From NCBI GenBank assembly GCA_022495005.1, contig JAGYXB010001020.1:1550001-1614000 (forward strand): a DNA stretch of 64,000 bases, read 5' to 3'. Both the position numbers and the translations under genes were made by a program. This document shows, one piece after another, positions 58,450-64,000 of the stretch (within the stretch, counting starts at the first letter, position 1; each line of letters opens with the position of its first letter). This DNA comes from Rhyacophila brunnea (taxonomy: Eukaryota > Arthropoda > Insecta > Trichoptera > Rhyacophilidae). The notes under the pieces are model-generated. The model ran no database searches and was not told the origin of the DNA. It worked only from the letters and a program-made list of their open reading frames with translations.

Positions 58450-59128
58450 CAGTGGCGTGCGTCTTTATCTTGGGAACTGGAATCTAAAAACATATAGTAT
58501 GCAGTATTCAAATAAATAATACGTTACTAGTTCTGTTTTTTTAATTTATTTAATTTAGGATGAAAATGTACTCCATTACAGTTCCATTACAGTGAATTGT
58601 ACTTACTTTTTTACTGTACACAATATGTTTTTTTTTTTATCAAAGTTGTTCTATTACGGAATAATCTTGACATGCATTAGGTAATTATATAAATTAATAT
58701 CTGTATTTTACAGCCAGTGTGTCGGTTTTGTATAAAACGATTAAAGTAGAGATATTCTGCAGAACCAATTTATCTTGTCAGTCTATTCATAACAGAAACC
58801 TAAATATCATAAAATCAAAACGTCGAGAGTCAAATTGCGCTTTCCCAATAGTGTTATTTTTGGCCATAATAATTTGATACACTGGCTTTAAAGTACAGAG
58901 ATTGTCTCTGAATCTGAATGAATATCTATGTAAACTAATAACCGCATGTGATTTTAAAAAATCTAATCGATTGTCTAAAATACTGTAATTGGATAGTTAT
59001 TCGCCGATCCCGTTAAATATAAAAATAATATCACTTACATTAAAAACTTCTAAATACGACAATATTCAAAATATTCATTGTGTTTTATGTGTTATCATGT
59101 CTATGAAAGAAAACGAAATACGCCACTG
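58450..59128. mobile_element. Possible hAT-type element, weak
   Basis: CAGTGGCGTGCGTCTTT at the left and, inverted, CAGTGGCGTATTTCGTTT at the right share an 8-9 bp hAT-like tip. The flanking octamers CTAGTGAG and CTAATACC match at only four positions. Non-coding. Confidence 0.35.
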
Positions 59129-59139
59129 CTAATACCTTT

Positions 59140-59370
59140 CTCAAACAGGGGCTAAAATTGGCTTTGACTCGATTTTGGCTTTCCCTCGGGAGTCGGCCGT
59201 GCCGACTCGTATAACGGCCGACAGGCAGAGAAAGACCAGAGCCAGTCCCAAGGGTGGCAACCCTGCCTGACAGCATCACGGTATAAGCTTGGCTTTAGGA
59301 AACACCTTTATTAAAAGAGGCTGCACCCCTGGGATGTAGCTAATGAGACGCTCCGGAAAATTTAACTCTC
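59140..59370. other. GC-richer repeat-like block
   Basis: It contains the 9-bp inverted pair GTCGGCCGT/ACGGCCGAC around 59192-59222 and GGGTGGCAACCCTGCC. Base composition differs from its surroundings and suggests a TE piece, possibly LINE 5' or gag-like sequence. No reading frame was recognised. Confidence 0.3.
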
Positions 59371-59374
59371 ATAC

Positions 59375-59630
59375 ACGACCATGCAACAAGACGCCCGTAT
59401 TTGATGATATGTTTTATAATATAGCTTTGGAAATTTAGATACAGTGAAATCGCAGTCAATAACAATATTAGAATGATAATGTTAAAATTGGGTCGGTAGG
59501 TATGAAATTAAAGTATTCTGTTTACTGTAATTAACACTATTCGAAGATTACATTCACAAATGATGTAATTTATGAGATGAAATGGCTTTGATCTATCTAA
59601 ATAAAACTACATAATTGAAAAAAGTTTTAA
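59375..59630. other. Unassigned DNA
   Basis: Nothing recognisable. Confidence 0.5.
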
Positions 59631-59634
59631 GGCT

Positions 59635-59975
59635 ATACCTCAGCTGAGGCACGGCCTAAAACGATCGTGACTACGCGCTACGCGAAGATTGTGCAAACGA
59701 CGCCTGCAGAACAAAACATAATTTGTCATAAAAATTCAACATGCGTCCATTTAATGTTCTATTAGTAACAATTTTGACACGTTTTCTTTTTCAAGTAAAT
59801 GGGTAACGTTTTTTAGTCATCTTTACACGATTTAAGAATTAATACCCCCGTCGCCATCACGGAATAATCTGACGTGTTCACAGCTCGACTTTCGCTCTCC
59901 GATTGCCATCGAGTCCAAAATTTCGTCGCACCTGTAGTTGAAAATTATTTGCCGTTTCAAAGAAGTATGCTCTTA
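59635..59975 (+). repeat. Dispersed repeat R, copy 2
   Basis: Direct-orientation homologue of 20285-20660 (blocks listed there). It lacks the tandem 20-mer of copy 1 and instead carries a unique GTAAATGGGTAACG segment before CATCTTTACACGATTTAAGA. Confidence 0.75.
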
Positions 59976-59979
59976 ACGA

Positions 59980-60430
59980 TATTTCTTACGTTTATAAATA
60001 AATTTTCATTATGTGTTCGGTATGATCATCTTAATAAAAACAAATTATCATGGTGATAATATCATGGAGATATCTGTATTATGTCAATTTAGCATAAGTT
60101 CAATAGTCATTATTTTGCACAGATCTTCTTGAAACACAACTTTCGCATACAGTACAATACGTATATAATAGGTAGTAGGTGCCGAATTATTATATTATTA
60201 TAAACGAAGTCTATGTCTACATAATATTATTATATTAATTGATATTATGTGATTTTCAACGGTATGCCGATTCGATAAACGACGAACTTTAGAACTTATA
60301 CCTAAGCTAATATAATAGTTGAATTTTGATGATAATGTCAAATACAAAATACTTATTTTTTATTTATAAAAGGAGACAGCGACCCATTATATTATTATAA
60401 TCCAAGGGACCAACCGACCAGCAGACCCTG
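59980..60430. other. Unassigned DNA
   Basis: Nothing recognisable apart from ATTATTATAT words. Confidence 0.5.
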
Positions 60431-60435
60431 TCACA

Positions 60436-60591
60436 ATGGATATCAAATATTTACGTACATAATTGAAAGTATCTGACCATGATTGGCTGGTAGCAAAGAA
60501 GTTTGGAGTGGATGAAAAGGCTTTCCTACGCCAACTCATTAATTATTTAGAAGAATTCAAATGTTGGGCTCTTGCAGGATCACAGGCCTAA
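60436..60591 (+). pseudogene. Short coding-like relic, one nonsense codon
   Basis: From ATG at 60436 a frame reads MDIKYLRT, a TAA (60460-60462), then KVSDHDWLVAKKFGVDEKAF and LRQLINYLEEFKCW to a stop at 60589. Codon composition looks protein-like rather than AT-random, but no family is recognised. It could be an exon piece of a TE protein or of a host gene. Confidence 0.3.
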
Positions 60592-60594
60592 AAG

Positions 60595-61386
60595 TGACAT
60601 TATGCGGAAGAATAATTTGAATTTCAAACACGAGTGACTTCGTGGTGAAATCACGCACGAATACGACCCTATTGTATTGCTGTCATTAAGGTGAATGCGC
60701 CAACTACCAGAGGCACCTAGTCGAAAAATATGAAACTTACAATTTGAGACATTTTTGATAATTTATATTTTAAATTGGTTTAATTAATAAATACATAGTA
60801 TCTAAAAATATTAAAAGGAAAAATATAATTTTATTTAAAGACCATTATAATATACTTCATGTGAATTCAATAAAGGATCATATCATTCAAATCTTATTAT
60901 TATATTATATTATTTTATGGTCAGGCTTATTATTAAGATTTAATTTAATAAATTTAATTTCGGTATGGTCACAAATATTGAAGCTCAATTTGATATAAAT
61001 AAAAGGAGTTTCGTTATTATTAGGATAATTTTTTACCGGGAAATTTAAGAATTCAGAATCAGAAGTTTTTACTGAGAAATCATTATTCTTTATACAGCTT
61101 TACTTAGAGTTATTTTCTAGAGTTCTTGAGAATTTCTTGACGGTTAATCTCGATAAATGAGAATTCTCGAAATTTCGAAATAAATTTCTATTTCTGTCAT
61201 TTTATGATTATTTCTCGATCAAAACCTTTATTCCAGGTATTACTTAATTCACGACTTTCGGGTATCTATAGGTCTCTACTGATTCTTAGATTCCATTTCT
61301 TCTAATTTATTTAGCTAAGAACAGATAAATCCATACTTATAATGTTAAAGAAGAATGAAGAAGCTATGACCTGCTAACTTTAACAA
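60595..61386. other. Unassigned DNA
   Basis: Nothing recognisable. Confidence 0.5.
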
Positions 61387-61669
61387 TTCCAGTGGGTCTA
61401 TTCTATATCGATGCAGTGATAGTAATATTATCAACTTAGGTATTTAGGATTTATTGTGATAGCCGGTTTTATTGTTGCAATAAGTGCGATATTTTAACAG
61501 CAGCAAGATAGGTGCTGTTAAAATATAGCACTTATTGCAACAATAAAACCGGCTTCGTGTAATTGTTACAATAAGTGCTAATATTTTGATACAAACCTAC
61601 CCTAAGTTTGATAATATTTTTCACTTTATCACTTTAGCGGTCGATAAGCATAGAATAGACCCACTGGAA
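61387..61669. mobile_element. 283-bp MITE with nested palindromes
   Basis: TTCCAGTGGGTCTATTCTAT at the left end is exactly reverse-complemented at the right end (61650-61669). Inside is a hairpin with 41-nt arms at 61461-61501 and 61514-61554 (one mismatch, 12-nt loop) that starts AGCCGGTTTTATTGTTGCAA. A further diverged copy of the arm (AATTGTTACAATAAGTGCTA) follows at 61561-61580. No target duplication is evident. Non-coding. Confidence 0.85.
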
Positions 61670-61817
61670 CGTATAAAACAAATTTGGTACCTACAGATTA
61701 AAGATTTCCTTTAGAATTAGAAAGTTTTCTGTTCTGAATCCAAACGGCTCGGAGTATTAATAATTATTATTCATCCGAGCGAATTTTTGTTTATTTAAAT
61801 TTTTATTCCAGACTTTC

Positions 61818-62221
61818 TCATGTTTCTGAGCTTTTCTTTGTTGATTTCTTACATATAAAACATTTCCCAGGTACTATAACATATTCTACGGAGCTTTCCA
61901 TTAAAAAAATCGGATTAGTGGCCTTAAAACATTTAAAACATTTTGTGTGGCGGTTATATTTCATTCGGTATCCGGATTTATGACCATTATTATTATGACC
62001 ATAAAATATAATGCAATAATAAGATTTGACCCTGCAACGAATCCACATTTTATTACATTTTTTACAATTGTAAGTTTATCTTTAGGTTTAAAAAAAAATA
62101 AAAATCTTTTTAATGTTTTCGGATACATATTTATTAAATAATACAGTTGAAATTGTAAATTATCAAAAAAAAATCTCAAATTGTAAGCTTCGTATATTTC
62201 CGCTAGGTTCTCTGCTGGCAT
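61818..62221 (-). pseudogene. Cysteine-rich protein relic of unknown family
   Basis: Two overlapping minus-strand frames look collinear. The upstream frame (ATG at 62221) reads MPAENLAEIYEAYNL and an F/Y-rich segment to about 62075. The downstream frame (from about 62078 to the stop at 61818) begins TYNCKKCNKMWIRC and contains GHNNNGHKSGYR, TKCFKCFK and GKCFICKK. Four paired-cysteine or cysteine-histidine clusters suggest zinc binding. A one-base shift near 62075 separates the frames. I recognise no family; TE-borne, host or viral origin are all possible, and no function is assigned. Confidence 0.35.
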
Positions 62222-62364
62222 GCGTCTCCCCCTTAACTACAGATTGGTGTTTAAACTTAGACTATAGATACATCTAGACGCCACCCATTGTATTGCTAAA
62301 TGAAGCTGCGTGCCGTGCGTTTGGTTTGTGGGCGAGCGAACGCATTCGTATAAAAATGTTTAAG

Positions 62365-63589
62365 CAGTGACGTCCCGTGGGGGTAGGCAGATTGAGCGTC
62401 GCTTGGGGGCGGCAGTTACTCGAAGGGCGGCAAATCGAGGAGAATCATTTGGAATATATAGAAATAGCTACCTAAACTTAGTAATAACGAAAACACCTTT
62501 CCATTAAAAAAAATCAGCTCACTGGTTTTGTCGAGTTCGCGATATCTAGTTTACTTTCGTTGCCCTTCGACGCCCATGGTGACTAGAAACGACACATGCA
62601 GATTTGCGAATATTTACAGTGTGATATTTTGTTAGTAATGTATCCATACAACACTGTGACGTTGCAGACGTCACCAACGGGCTAATTAACCATTGTAATT
62701 AGTGGAGAGGTTTTTCTCTCGCGGGCAACACAAAAATCCTGCGATTGGCACTTCAAGCTTCCGGGTTGTTTGAGTGGTGGGGGGATCGATGTCAGGCGAT
62801 CGAATTTTGTTTGGATTTCCGTCTTTTCTGGTTGACCCTTGACACGAGTGGACGTGGGAGGAGCTTATCCCGCATAGCGGAATCGCTATGCGGCTGTAAA
62901 TACATTTCATTTTTAGTATTAATTAATTTTAAGTTTTTGTTTTAATTATAACCTCACTCACATGTGGATATTTTGGTTTAAGTTTAAGTTAGTTGCTGAG
63001 AACTTATTGTGTTAAAATTTTAGTTTGCAGACGCTGATATTGTGTCTTTTGTATAACGTAAATATTTATGTATTATAACCTCGTCGTTTGTGAACGGTGG
63101 TGATTTTTCTATGGCGTCATGTCGCCATTTATGTACCATTGACTTTAATTGCATTTTCTTTAAATACAGTGAGGTTAAAATTATCACGGTGTTTCATTTA
63201 ATTTAATTGTATCCCGTAATATTATGTTCTTTTCTTTCATAGAAAAGGCTTTGGCGTCCAATAGAGTCAAGTTTTCAGTGCTCGCAATTAACCGCTGCAT
63301 GGTAAACATTATCCATCGAATACCAATTGATTTCGATGGTCCTTTCCGTAACAGGATTGGAATTCATCAGGGAGATAGTGTGGAAACCCAGTACCCTGAG
63401 CTAGCGGTGCCTGTTATCCACATAGCTTGGATAACAGTGTTAAATGATGGTCGGATGTTATATTTTTTATTTAACAACACATTTCTCATAATCTTAGATA
63501 TTAGACTCATGAAAGGATGATAAAAATTTAAAAATAGGGCGGCATTTTGGCGCTGCCTAGGGGCGGCATTTTATCTAGGGACGTCCCTG
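62365..63589. mobile_element. 1,225-bp hAT-type element with perfect 8-bp TSD
   Basis: TGTTTAAG is duplicated exactly at 62357-62364 and 63590-63597. The left end is CAGTGACGTCCCGTGGGGGT and the right end reads (inverted) CAGGGACGTCCCTAGATAAA; GGGCGGCA words lie inside both ends (about 62405-62430 and 63538-63568). No hAT transposase was recognised. The interior includes two plus-strand frames (62745-62945, 63224-63520) with no known domain and a GC-richer patch near 62700-62890, perhaps another insert or captured DNA. Confidence 0.9.
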
Positions 63590-63597
63590 TGTTTAAG

Positions 63598-64000
63598 ACC
63601 ATAGACCATTTCGCTAGTGCTAGCACTAGACGCTCAGAATTAAAATATTATTTTCTATTTTTTTACGTTATATAGTATTTTTAAGCGGTCAAAATGCAAC
63701 CATTAGGTAAAAATATCCATAATTTAAGTTATTTTAAAGAAACACTTTTTCACTTGATATTAAAATATATAATAATATACAAATAAATTATCACGAACAT
63801 GTATCAACTTATCTATGAAACGTAATACCATCTTCTTGCTTATCAGTAGGGCTATCACATTTTAATACAACACACAGAACCACTGACTTTATGTTTAACA
63901 CAAAAAATATCAATTTTAGCAACACGCGCTCGCGGGTTATCGACGCTTAGTTAAGCAACAAACTAAGATTTGGTGGCGACACCATAGCAAACTATCTCAC
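63598..64000. other. Unassigned DNA
   Basis: CTAGTGCTAGCACTAG at 63614-63629 is a perfect 16-bp palindrome. Nothing else was recognised up to the window edge. Confidence 0.5.

Noticed and set aside
1..64000. CRISPR arrays, operons, prophage or other bacterial systems
   Set aside because: Sequence character, spliced genes, SINEs and LINEs are eukaryotic; no array of direct repeats with unique spacers was seen.

Overview
The window is nuclear DNA of an insect. The evidence is strong AT richness, many short AACCTAACC tracts, a eukaryotic tRNA-Thr gene with internal promoter boxes, spliced PIF/Harbinger (HARBI1-type) transposase exons with GT-AG introns, a metazoan histone 3' stem-loop, tRNA-derived SINEs and 5'-truncated non-LTR retrotransposons with target-site duplications (TSDs). 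The order cannot be fixed by eye; Lepidoptera or Hemiptera both fit. I found no conventional host protein gene. The only confident RNA gene is tRNA-Thr(AGU) near 7.3 kb.

Almost everything recognisable is transposable element (TE) material. 0-25 kb: a LINE 3' end at the left edge, a long foldback at 2.2-2.6 kb, small inverted-repeat elements at 6.7, 11.5, 18.6 and 19.2 kb, SINE copies at 8.8 and 21.3 kb, and LINE fragments at 7.9, 13.5, 14.4, 15.4 and 25 kb. Two of these LINE insertions (13.5 and 25 kb) have perfect 15-bp TSDs.

26-32 kb: a broken HARBI1-like copy, an orphan 3' piece of a histone H2A gene with its processing stem-loop, and then a second HARBI1-like gene whose six exons join into an open 359-codon frame. 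A 180-bp palindromic MITE with an 8-bp TSD sits in its third intron.

32-49 kb: a 2.2-kb TIR element, mariner and LINE relics, a perfect 31-bp-arm palindrome, an internally deleted Harbinger element that keeps the starts of two convergent genes (transposase and MADF protein) between TIRs with a TAA TSD, a 751-bp hAT-type element, and a 2.2-kb hAT-like element holding Tigger/pogo-like coding remnants that are split by another TIR element.

49.4-52.6 kb is the most interesting unit: a complete 3,220-bp DNA transposon with 36-bp perfect TIRs and a 4-bp TSD. It carries a decayed, intron-containing transposase of a family I know only as an unnamed arthropod protein group. Several small inverted-repeat elements elsewhere have a similar terminal layout and may be its non-autonomous relatives.

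53-64 kb: another SINE, a LINE with an 11-bp TSD, a second copy of a dispersed repeat, a nested-palindrome MITE at 61.4 kb, a cysteine-rich coding relic of unknown origin at 61.8-62.2 kb, and a 1,225-bp hAT-type element with a perfect 8-bp TSD at the right edge. The elements do not form a pathway. The layout is a nested, gene-poor TE landscape in which deletion derivatives and nested insertions can be put in relative order.
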